Part shown: one piece after another, positions 22,490 through 32,587 of the stretch | Position numbering within the stretch: position 1 is the stretch's first letter | Layout: the number at the start of each line of letters is the position of its first letter | Assembly (NCBI GenBank): GCA_035048495.1 | Contig: CM068542.1 | Location: forward strand, 41,569,109-41,633,108 | DNA: 64,000 nucleotides | Source of the DNA: Euptelea pleiosperma | Lineage: Eukaryota > Streptophyta > Magnoliopsida > Ranunculales > Eupteleaceae | Direction: 5' to 3' | Program-made: the position numbers and the translations under genes | The notes under the pieces: generated by a model | Database searches by the model: none | What the model was told of the DNA's origin: nothing | The model's input: the letters and a program-made list of their open reading frames with translations, nothing else

Positions 22490-23270
22490 TATATCTACTA
22501 GGAACGCCACGTGCACCTTAAATGTGGCACACTCGTAGAGGTCATTGACCGTATGGATGTTTGGCCCTCACTGGGTAGACCCAAGTGCAACAAATCAGCT
22601 TGATTAGTGATTTCTAAGCATTCAATTGTACACCCTTTGAAAAGGGTGTCGGTATCTGACCGGTGCCCTTTGAAAGGACATCGGTAGTGTTGGTTAGTCG
22701 TCTCTAAGTGTGACACGTGGTTAAAATTATTTTCAGTAAACAACACACAATGCGTCGTTTTCTATGGTTAAAAAAAAACTTGAAAAATACTCTAATCCAA
22801 ATGATAGAAACTACTAATCAAAATGAATTTTCGTACGTAGGCCTACCTAGAGATGGGACAAACATCCATACGGTTAGTGTTCTCTAAGTGAGACACGTGG
22901 CACCTATTATCGTGTTAAAATTCAATATTTCTTAAAAGAAGAAAATCTACTATATGTCCCACACGTACCATATTTTAAGTTTTAATTAGTTAATTATTTA
23001 AGTCCAATACACTTGACCAATATGAAGCTCGTGGCACATTCTTAGAGAACACTAACGGTATGGATGGTTGGCTCATCTCTAGGTAGACCTACATACCAAA
23101 ATTCATATTGATTAGTAATTTCTATCCATTGGATTAGAATATTTTTCATGGTCTATTTTTAACTATATAGTGCGTCATTTTCTATAATTACTAAAAAAAA
23201 ATTCTGACCATCACCTTTGAAAGGGTGTCATCGAGTTACCGTTTTTTTGAATTCTATATATAAGTATATT
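22490..23270. repeat. Overlapping MITE remnants carrying the shared core module
   Basis: Three partial inverted-repeat pieces: 22,505-22,740, 22,800-22,905 and 23,020-23,140. Each has a CCACGTG-G-CACAC-type end followed by ACGGTATGGATGTTTGGC, and the second and third are inverted relative to each other. Two copies of a CCCTTTGAAAGG-type motif (22,630, 22,660) with a third at 23,213 may be a further small family. No exact target duplications are seen. Confidence 0.55.
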
Positions 23271-23427
23271 TACCAAAAATGATTTAATTTGGTATATATA
23301 TATATATATATTTTTAAATTTTCGGTTAGCAATTTGCTGAACTATTTGCCAATTTTATGAATTATTTAAAAAATGAATACCCTGTCATCCATTTCAAATA
23401 TTAAAAAAAAATCGCAATTTTTTGGAT

Positions 23428-23813
23428 GGGTCAGGCTCCGTTGACAGATCTAAAACGACAAATAAAATGACGGGGACACAATATAAGCCACGTGGCACAC
23501 TGTTACAGGACTCTGACCGTATGGATGTTTGTCCTATCCCATGGTGGACCTATAACCAAAAATCAACCTGATTAGTGATTTATAGGCTTTGGATTGGACG
23601 TATTTTAATGGGATGATCTCAACTGTAGGAATTTGAGCAGTATTTGAGGTACAAAGATGCAACACTTATAAATCACTAATCAGGTTGATTTTTGATTTGT
23701 AGGTCCACCATGGGATAGGACAAACATCCATACGGTCAGAGTCCTGTAACAGTATGCCACCTGGCTTATTATTGTGTCCCTTGTCATTTATATCTGTCAA
23801 CAGAGCCCGACCC
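23428..23813. mobile_element. MULE-type MITE, family 1, with 9-bp TSD
   Basis: The termini are GGGTCAGGCTCCGTTGACA and its inverse TGTCAACAGAGCCCGACCC, and the inverted similarity continues inward for well over 100 bp, including CCACGTGGCACAC and CCGTATGGATGTTTG. The flanks are TTTTTGGAT at 23,419-23,427 and 23,814-23,822, a perfect 9-bp target duplication typical of Mutator-like elements. It is 386 bp long and codes for nothing. The family relative at 53,110 has matching ends and its own 9-bp duplication. Confidence 0.9.
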
Positions 23814-23859
23814 TTTTTGGATTTGGCCAAATAGTTCACGAATTATCAAGGAATTATTT

Positions 23860-24480
23860 AAGGGACAGGATATTGGCACCCGCGTTTCCGCTCAGTAAAC
23901 CCATCACCAAAAAAAAAAAAAACCCAAAACCAGAGAAAATAAAAGAAAAGAAGAAGAAGATGAAGGATGAAGAGGAGGTCACCGCCACAGCAGGTAGCTC
24001 CCTCCCTCTCTCTCTCTCAATCCAAAAAAAAAAAAAAAAAATAGAAAAATGAGAAAAAGAAGAAGAAGAGGAGGAGGACGCCGCCATCAATACCGCAGGT
24101 GCCAAACCCGAGGTTGAGTTTGGCATGCCACGCTCGACCTCGGGCTGCCGAGTGTAGCATGCCACACTCGACCGGGTTGCTGAGTGTTGCATGCCAGACT
24201 CGGCCTCGGGGGCTGCCGAGGCAGCCCAAAACCAGTGAGAGAGAGGGAGAGGGAGAGAGAAAGGGGGCGTACCTAGGTGGCGACAGCCGACGCCCTCCTC
24301 TTCTTCTTCTTCTTCTTCTTCTTTCTTCATTCCTCCTCCTTTTCCTTCTTCTCATCAGTTTTGTTTTTTTTTTTTTTTTTTTTCAAGGTTTTTTTATGGG
24401 TGTGATGAGAGAAAAAGGAGGGAGGGGGATTTTTTGGGTTTACTGAGTGAAAACATGGGTGCCAATATCCTGTCCCTTGT
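23860..24480. mobile_element. Inverted-repeat element, ends AGGGACAGGATATTGGCACC
   Basis: The left end AGGGACAGGATATTGGCACC (about 23,860) returns inverted as GGTGCCAATATCCTGTCCCT at about 24,458-24,477, and inner parts (CAGTAAACCC / GGGTTTACTG) also pair. The middle is dominated by GAA/CTT, CT and A/T runs, plus GGCATGCCACGCTCGAC-type triplicated text near 24,120-24,200. Open stretches on both strands are low complexity and not genes. I see no clean target duplication. Confidence 0.6.
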
Positions 24481-24550
24481 TTAAACATGGTAAACAAAAA
24501 AGTGTAGCCAAGCTAAGCTGTGGGAAAGGCTCGAGTATAATTTGGTTTAT

Positions 24551-25567
24551 CAGGGTGGTGATGTAACGAGGTATACCTGAGATCTTTTGAAATGAGGAAG
24601 TGGCATTTTTGGTAGTCACCGATGCCATTTGGGCCCACTGACCGAATGGATGTTTAGCCCACTCCTTAGTAAACATTCACACCAAAAATCAGCTTGTTTG
24701 ATGATTTTTAGCCGTTGGCTTTAGTACTAAAAAATGATTGCATTCAACGGCTATAAGAGCGCCTTAAAAAGTGCTTAAAAGCACTACAATCTAATGGTTA
24801 TAGATTACCAATCAAGGTGATTTTTGGTGTGTATATCCACCAAGGGGTGGGATAAACATCCATGTGGTCAGTGGGCCCAGATGACAGTGGTGAGTAACAA
24901 GCTTCCGCATTTGAAAAGAAAAAAGCTATGATACCGACTTCGGTATCAAAATTTTGATGCCGAAGTCCCTCAATTTGCCACGTAGTAGACTCTTTCGGGC
25001 CCACTGACTCCATGAATATTTGGCCCACATCTCGGTGGATCCACACACCAAAAACCAGCGTGATTAGCGATTTCTTGCCATTGAATTTGAGCACTTTTTC
25101 ATCATGGGCTTGGAACCACTTCATAGGCATGTTCATAAAGCCCATGACGAAAAGTGCTCAAATCCTACGGCTAGAAATCACAAATCACGCTGACTTTTGG
25201 TGTTAGGGTCCACCAAGATGTAGGCCAAATATTCATGGAGTCGGTGGGGCCGAAAGAATCTACTACGTGGCAAATTGAGGGACTTCGGCATCAAAATTTT
25301 GATACCGAAGTCGTTATCAAAGAATAGCCCATTTGAAAAAGTTTCCGGCGTACCTTGTTACATCAAACCAGTAGCTTTGCCACACTCTGAAGCAAGGTAT
25401 ATTTTGGTACAGCAAAATCCCTTGTTGCGTAGAAAAAGAAAAGGGCTCGTCCTTTCATTTGTCTGTTTGGTTGACACAGAATCGTATCATTGCCTGCACG
25501 AATCCCTCTGTTCCTCCTTTTATTTGTCTATTCCCTCGGGTTACCTTGTTACATCACGACCCTTCTC
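24551..25567. mobile_element. MITE with GATGTAACAAGG ends, interrupted by a second MITE
   Basis: The left end GGGTGGTGATGTAACGAGG matches inverted CCTTGTTACATCACGACCC at about 25,547-25,565. An earlier, shorter right end, CCTTGTTACATC, lies at 25,355-25,366. The inner arms contain the core module (GACCGAATGGATGTTTAGCC; CATCCATGTGGTCAGTGGGC). The element at 24,918-25,329 has split its right arm. Relatives are at 48,793 and 49,484. Confidence 0.6.
24918..25329. mobile_element. Nested MITE with ~9-10-bp TSD
   Basis: The long inverted arms include CGGTATCAAAATTTTGATGC / GCATCAAAATTTTGATACCG and CAATTTGCCACGTAGTAGA / TCTACTACGTGGCAAATTG. The flanks carry CATTTGAAAA at 24,908-24,917 and 25,330-25,339; joining them restores the arm of the older MITE seen at 49,820. 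This shows the order of insertion. Near-relative at 55,470-55,880. Confidence 0.8.
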
Positions 25568-25589
25568 TTTTTCTTTCTAAAAAGGTATT

Positions 25590-26430
25590 CTTAAAAAAAA
25601 AACTTAGATTACAGATTATGAGCCACGTGGCACATTTTTAAAGATTTAAGATCGTATGGATGTTTGGCCTAATCCTAGGCGGATCTGCTGACCAAAAATT
25701 AATCTGATTAATGATTTCTAAGCGTTGGATTGAAGTCCTTTTTCATGGGTTGATTTTTAAACGAAGGTTTGAAAAATTGAAATCACTAAAATAGCTGATT
25801 TTTGGTATGTAGAGGTTCACATGGGCCAAACATCCATACCATCAGTGTCCCTCTAACAGTGTGCCACGTGGCTTATAATTAGGGTCCATCAGCAAAGTTT
25901 TACTCGCCTATCATCAACGTGACAGACGTCATTGTTAGCCACGTGGCAGAGTTTTATAGACCACTGACCCATCCCTAGATGGACCTACATAACAAATCAG
26001 CCTGATTATTGATTTCATACCTTTGGAGTTTGTACCCCCAAATAATGATCGAATTCCACAGTTAACCGATGAAAACAACTCCAATCCAACGCTTAGAAAT
26101 CATTAATCAGGCTAATTTTTGGTGTCTAGGTCCACTTAGGGCCGGGCCAAACATCTACACAGCCAGCGATCTCTAAGAATATACCACGTGGCTCATACAA
26201 TGGTCCGTCGTCAATGTTGATGACACGTCTGTCAGCAAAGTTCTACTCAACTGTTATGGACGTTGACGAGACGAAATCTTACATAAGTGGAGTCCGTCTT
26301 TGCTCATGGACGCTAAGAGGCACGTGAAATACTCTTAGAGACCACTGACTATGCCCATCCCTAGGTGGACGGTGGACCTACAGCAAAGATCAACCTGATT
26401 GGTGAGCGTGCCACGTGATACATATATACG
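25590..26430. repeat. MITE remnants with core module
   Basis: The inverted arms at 25,620-25,735 and 25,785-25,885 form one element (CCACGTGGCACA / TGTGCCACGTGGC), whose right end runs into AGTTTTACTC. A second, more diverged pair lies at 25,935-26,040 and 26,085-26,200, and a single arm at 26,320-26,410 just upstream of the CPR5 leader. ACGTGG motifs repeat in each. I see no convincing target duplications. Confidence 0.55.
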
Positions 26431-26530
26431 TTGGTGAGCGTCTGTGAGCAAAACCGGACTCTTCAAATTGCAACCTTACAAGGCTAATTTTCATAAAATT
26501 TGCCACCCTTTTCCTTCTAGTTTTTCTGTC
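26405..26530 (+). promoter_or_regulatory. Putative CPR5 promoter/leader
   Basis: A CATATATAC TATA-like stretch is at about 26,421, roughly 110 bp upstream of the first ATG, and no other ATG lies between it and 26,531. A MITE arm ends at about 26,410, so the core promoter borders on transposon DNA. The transcription start is inferred, not seen. Confidence 0.35.
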
Positions 26531-29500
26531 ATGGAAGTTCCTTCACCATCTTCTTTGCGAGCTTTTGAATCCAGCAATGGCGGAGAAGGCGAGGATGACG
26601 AAGGTCGAGACCTTCACACTGTCGAATCGATCGTGAATCCAACTGTCCACATCCCTCAATCGAACGCAGACGTAGAGCTCCGTTCCAACCCTTGCCAGAC
26701 CTCCGGATTCATTGATAATGGCGGAAGGACTATGAAGAAGAACAAGAGAGTATCGACAGACGCTTCTGGTTCTTCTTCGTCTGCGCGACAGAGAGGATTC
26801 CGTGTTACGAGCAAGCACAGGAATTCAAGAGCATTCATCGGTGGTGGTGGTCGCCGCAACCGCAACGAGAGTGATCTCGATGCTGTTGCGATTCTTCTGG
26901 GGATTTCGTTTGCCACAGTTGTTGGTCAGGTTCGATAATTTAAGGGTTTGTTTGTTTCTTCTCAGATTCTTACTGGTTTTGGTTTACGGATTTTAGAGAT
27001 GAAAGAATAGGATAGGTGATGAACTAATGACGGGGCATGAATTCAATGGATTGGGGGCCATTGAGTTCTTAGTAGGCATTGAGCTTGAAGTCACCTGACT
27101 ACTTTGCTCATAAAAGCAGGAAGAACCTGAAGAAATAGTGTTACCCCTTGAGAGTTTCCTTCTTTATGAAAGAAACTACTTCTTCCCTTCTTTAAGACCA
27201 ACCATGACTAAGTCCTCACAACCCACATCGAATTTGAAGGTTCTTCCAAAACCTTGCCCAATAGGTGAATGATAAGAATATGCCTTAGAGATTACCATAA
27301 TTGTAAGGGAACAACCTTTGCCATGATCGTAACTGATGCACCTTGGCAGTCAAAACTCTCTGTAATGCAAGGGTTGTCACAGCCAAATGCCCTGTTAAGA
27401 CAGGTTCTTCATCCGTCAAGAAAAGCCATAGCTGCAAGGATTTTCTCCAAGGAAGGAGGGGGCAAGTATTCATCAACCCTGTAGCCTATCCTTGACACAT
27501 CTATTCCAACCGCAATCCTTCCCATGCTGGATACTCTTATTTGAGCAACTTAAGCTCACTTAGGGGTTGGAGCTAGCTGCAAGGATTTTCTCCAAGGAAG
27601 GAGGGGGCAAGTATTCATCAACCCTGTAGCCTATCCTTGACACATCTATTCCAACCGCGATCCTTCCCATGCTGGATACTCTTATTTGAGCAACTTAAGC
27701 TCACTTAGGGGTTGGAGCTAGCTGCAAGGATTTTCTCCAAGGAAGGAGGGGGCAAGTATTCATCAACCCTGTAGCCTATCCTTGACACATCTATTCCAAC
27801 CGCGATCCTTCCCATGCTGGATACTCTTATTTGAGCAACTTAAGCTCACTTAGGGGTTGGAGCTAGCTGCAATACTTGAAGTTACTATATCTACACATTC
27901 CAACGAAAAAATCCAATGACTGCCTCAGTCACATCAGTATGCTGAACCTTGAGATTTCTACATTTCACTTTTTGTTGTGATCATGTGACTATGCTTCTTG
28001 TGCTTGGTGAACCCTTAAGGTCTGTATATAGTTTTGCCACCCTTCCACATCTGTTATTAACTTGTCCTGCAGCCAGTGTTTCATGGACTCCAACATGGCA
28101 GGCAGCGTTTGGCACTTTTCAATAATTCACATTAAGGTTTTTGTAAAGGTGTAAATAAAAAATTGATCAAATCTACATGAAATGCGAAAACAGGCCCTGA
28201 AACAATAAAAGGATAACCCACAAGAATAAAACATGTTTCATGACATGAAGGGGGGTTGTTATAAATTGTCAATTGTCATGCATATATATCAGAAAAGTAA
28301 AATGAAGAACTTTAAATAATTACAATTGATTGCAGTTTTTTCTAACAGTTGTGTGATCTTCCTAACATATGAGAATTTCCATGTCCACGCGTCCTGACAT
28401 CCCGAGATGTGGCGGTGTCAATTTGATTTTTAATAAAAATGTTTTTTTTTAAAAAAAGGCTGGTGTGTTCCATCCTCCATATACTACTTTATCAAGTTGT
28501 TAAACCTTATTTGGAACCAATAACTGACCAGATCATCAGTTTCAGTGATCATGGTCAGACAATTGTATAATTTGGGGCCTCTGTTTTACTTGACAGCTTT
28601 AATTTGATCTTGATCCTCACAAACTTACTCACAGATCTAGTATGATATCATAATATGGTTTTCTAACAATTCCTGTAAAAGATTATGTTCATGATTTTGG
28701 TTTCTTTATTTATTTTTATTTTTCACTCATATTCTCGATATATGTTGATTTCAGGTTCTGGACAGGAAAAATACAGCAGATGATAGAATTCCAGCAGATC
28801 ATCTATCAATGGTATTCTTCTTAACCTCTTTCAAGCCCAAATAGATTGTGGAACCTTCCCTTGCATAAACATGTCTCTTTGGTCATCAAATCAGGTTCTT
28901 CGAACTAGCATAATCACTAGAACTACAACTCTCTTCAGGAAACTAAAAACAACAGGAATATTGAGGGAAGGGAATCTGAAAGATTGATGAATACTCAATT
29001 AGACCTACCAGCTCAACGAGAAAAGCATCATCATACTATCTGATTGAGACTTATTCAATCACTTACTTGTGATTGCAGCCCAGCTCCTCTAACCTAAATC
29101 AGTGGACGACCTCGTCAAACCCTAATATCGTATCAATCGAACAATCCTAAATGTACAATTAATGAACTTTTTGACCCTCGCACACACTTCTATTGACTAT
29201 CTAGAAAGTGTCTGATTGGATGTTTAGTATCTCCCAGCTGGGAAGGATTCCAGCTGGTGGCTCATGGAGGTGGTGCTCCATCTGAATCAGTGAAACTGTT
29301 GGTGCTTTGAGGGGGTGAAGCCCCACTTTATGGCATTTCCCATATTTCCTCCATGCATTGTGTCAGTTGTGGTGTCTTTGCTGGGAGTCAACTTATGAAT
29401 TGTGACTAACTTCTCAGCACGCTTGCAGATCTGGACGTCCGCTGTGGAAGAATCTTTAGCCAATGTAAGCCAGATCCTAAACTGTTGAATTATCCATTCA

Positions 29501-31057
29501 TTCTTGCTTTCAAGTTGGGTGTTCTCTGCTTATTCCTACAGATATATCTCAAATTTTGAGATGCTGAGAAGAAAATTATGCTTTATTTGTTGTGATCGGA
29601 TGTTTGGACAGGTTTTCGGGAACAAGTTTGACTGTTTTGTGGGGAACTTTGAGAAATCATTCGGGACTACCCTCAGGACCATACGGTCGATCAACGAGGC
29701 ATCTCTCAGTAAGGAAGGAGATCCCTTAAGCCATTCAAGTATAGAAAGTTTTGGTTCTAATGACCTCAAGACATTTGAGATCGGTCTAATCATGAAACGG
29801 TTGCAACTGAAAGAAGCACAACTGGCTCTGAACTATGATTCAAATCATTTGGAGAGGTTTAAACTATCTATGGGCATTTCAAAGGCATCCTTCAAAGCTG
29901 AAAAATTCAAGAATAAGCTAGAAGACACGAAGCACACAGAGCTGCTCAAGAAGTGCATGGACTGTCTTGTGGCCGGCCTGCTTATCATGTCAGCCTCCCT
30001 TGTATACGGGGCCTATGTTTTTTCATACAAAAGGATCAGGGAGGCCACCGCGTTGTGTATGTCCAAGGTCAGTACCATACTAACGCATCTTCCTTGTGAG
30101 CTCTAATTGATGAAAGGCTTGCTAACTTCTCAGGACATATAATGTGTGTGTGTGCCACTGGCATGCATGTGTGTCCATGCTTCCTTACAAACTAATTGGT
30201 GTTTGTGCACATCAATTAGGTTGTCCGGTCAACGTGCCATGACCTAGAAATCTCATCAATTGGAAATCCCTACTTACTCGCTGAACCGTTGAATGTCAGA
30301 GAGGTGTTTCCTTGATTGGACAGTTACAATCATCCAGTTGGTGCAACTTTGGACTGTGGCCCTCTAAAAGTTGCTCCAATTCTCCATGACATGACCTGAT
30401 CAACGAGCATATGCACCACTTGGTGGAGGGCTAATGCCACACCATCCATGAAGATGAGCTCCTCAACTCAAGACTATATTTCCTTGACATTTTTGTGGTG
30501 TTAGAAAACAATCTTATGCTGTTTAATTTGGTTTTTAGAAGCCGGTGTCATATTTCACTTTCACTTCAGAGCGAGAGTGTGAGGTTGAAGTTGTGAGTAA
30601 GCTGCTGCTCGGTTTGGTAATGATTTTAGGAATTGCTTATTTGCTTCTCCAACGCTCGGCCGCTTCTAAGCAGACAATGCCAGTGACTTTCATTCTCTTG
30701 CTATTAGGAGTTGCCTGCGGTTTTGTAGGAAAGCTCTGTGTAGACATGTTAGGAGGGAGCGGATACCATTGGCTCTTATACTGGGAAGCCCTATGTCTGC
30801 TGCATTTCTTTGCCAACATCTTCACTTCGACTTTGTTTTCTATCCTGCATGGGCCTGTCTATGTGTCTCAAGGGGCTGAAGCAAACAAATGGTTGCCATA
30901 CTGGATCAGGCGATTTGTGTTCTATGCCATCATGCTTCTTTTCCTACCATTAGTGTGTGGTCTGACGCCGTTTGCAGGCCCTGGTGACTGGAAAGATCAC
31001 TTCTCCTCACTTGCTGCAGATGTTTTATTTGGGTCAAATATTGGGAAGAGAGTATGA
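26531..31057 (+). CDS. CPR5: CPR5 nuclear-envelope regulator of cell death and immunity
   Basis: Five exons join without any frame break: 26,531-26,929, 28,755-28,811, 29,429-29,464, 29,612-30,067 and 30,539-31,057. All introns are GT..AG and all phase 0, giving 488 aa. The N-terminus is acidic then basic (MKKNKRV near 68-74; R/K-rich 86-111), a likely nuclear signal. A conserved middle (VEESLAN, NDLKTFEIGL, KASFKAEKF, KLEDT near 155-270) follows. Five hydrophobic segments near 281-301, 338-353, 364-386, 394-419 and 442-462 complete it, with KQTMPVTF and LCVDMLGG between them. This matches plant CPR5, known as a membrane nucleoporin that restrains effector-triggered death and pathogen responses. 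It is shorter than Arabidopsis CPR5 (564 aa); about 70 residues between the NEASL and NDLKT parts are missing. The start is the first ATG of the open frame. HIT4 is convergent downstream. Confidence 0.93.
27431..27865. repeat. Three tandem 145-bp repeats in CPR5 intron 1
   Basis: The unit starts GCTGCAAGGATTTTCTCC at 27,431, 27,576 and 27,721, and a further GCTGC begins at 27,866. The three copies are almost identical, so the expansion is recent. The sequence just left of the array (27,020-27,430) contains open codons on - (e.g. VLTGHLAVTTLALQ), but I cannot assign them to a family. Confidence 0.9.
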
Positions 31058-32587
31058 AGTATGAGAATTACTGATGGACAGATCTACAGATCATGGATGC
31101 TGCCATCCAAAATGAGCAAGATTATGTATTCTGACGCCAATCATGTATTTCTACAGACTTAATATATGGTTATAATTATAGGACACAAGAATGACTTTGT
31201 ATATATATATATATATAGTTGAAGATATACTTTTTAACCATCACTGAAGACATTCTTTTTTTATGTATTTCTAGAGACTGAAAATATGTCATATCTTCAG
31301 TTAGCTCCCCAGATCATGGATGCTGCCATCCGAAATGACCAAGATTATGTATTCTGATGACGTTCATGTATTTCTGCAGGACTAGCGTGGAGTTGAGCTC
31401 TCTGCTGTCGATTCCTTCGTTCAGAGAGACATTTGGGCACTTTTTTCTTTCACCAGTAGCTGACATGGACTGCCACATCAACCAACTTCAATCCAATTGA
31501 ATCCTTGTTAGATAACATAAAAAATTACGGCTTTTACCACTCCAACTTGTTCATTATACACTGGCCGGGTTCAGCTCACACTTCACACCGTGGATCATGG
31601 GCAAGGTTTGAATCATGTGATGTACATACGAGTTGGATCCTGATTAAAATCTATGGCGGCACCTTTAAATTTGGATCCAGATCTACATGGAGCAACTCTA
31701 TTACAAAAGTTTCAATTGTGTGGTTTTTCAAGTGAACTATACAGTCTTAGATTGCCTGATTGGACTGAATTGTGGTTTAGCAAATCAATATCCAGTCTTA
31801 TATGGTAGAGGCTCAATGCTGCAAGTTTTCAGGTAGGACTTCTTCCTGATCAATTTTGTAGTCACAATTCAACTGCTATAGAGCCTGTTTGGACAAGCAC
31901 GAAATTGAAACAGTGCAAATTCAAATAGGCAGAGAAGGTTAATGGGGAAAAAACATCTCCACGCTGGGCCCATAATTAGCAATAAGTGGAAGGAATTGAG
32001 TCGTCCCACATACCCAGGTCTCCTACATCACAATTGAACCTAACAAGGCGAACATTGATGGTAACTCTGACATCACATTTCAGTCGGTCAAAATGTATGA
32101 ACAGGATCAAATAAAGTATGTTCATCAGATGGTTCCAACCATCAGATCTGACAGGAACACTTTTATTAATCTAACGTATGTTGCGCTATCCCATATTTTT
32201 TTTATAGAGTACACAAACAAGAAATGTTATAGAACGAAGAAAGGATGTTATACCTGAAAGGGGAAATCAAGAGAGAAGCTCCAAGTCCTGGAATTCCAGT
32301 TTATGAAGCTTAATACGCATTTCCCGAATTACAGCTCTCCCAAAAGTCTCATACAAATTTATCTGACAGAAAAGGGCAGCCTGGCATTTTAAGGTTTCTG
32401 AACTAGATCTTTTTTCCACAAAAGAGTTGGGGGGCGCAGGAGTGTTGCCTTCTAGTCCTTGTCAGACATCAAAATTGTTCAGCTTCTGGTCATTCTTTTT
32501 CTTTTTCCCTTTGAAAGCAGAACCAAGTTTGCTGTCGACCATTTCTTGAAGCAAACCAAACTGTGTGAAACTACTTGATGAGCCTAG
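31058..32587. other. Convergent intergenic region between CPR5 and HIT4
   Basis: Holds the 3' ends of both genes. A direct repeat (CAGATCATGGATGCTGCCAT at about 31,087 and 31,313, each followed by GATTATGTATTCTGA) lies in the CPR5 3' flank. A TA run sits at 31,200-31,217. No further gene is recognised. Confidence 0.6.

Noticed and set aside
23774..24446. Several long lysine-, glutamate- or serine-rich open stretches on both strands
   Set aside because: They come from GAA/CTT and A/T runs inside an inverted-repeat transposon and are low complexity in every frame.
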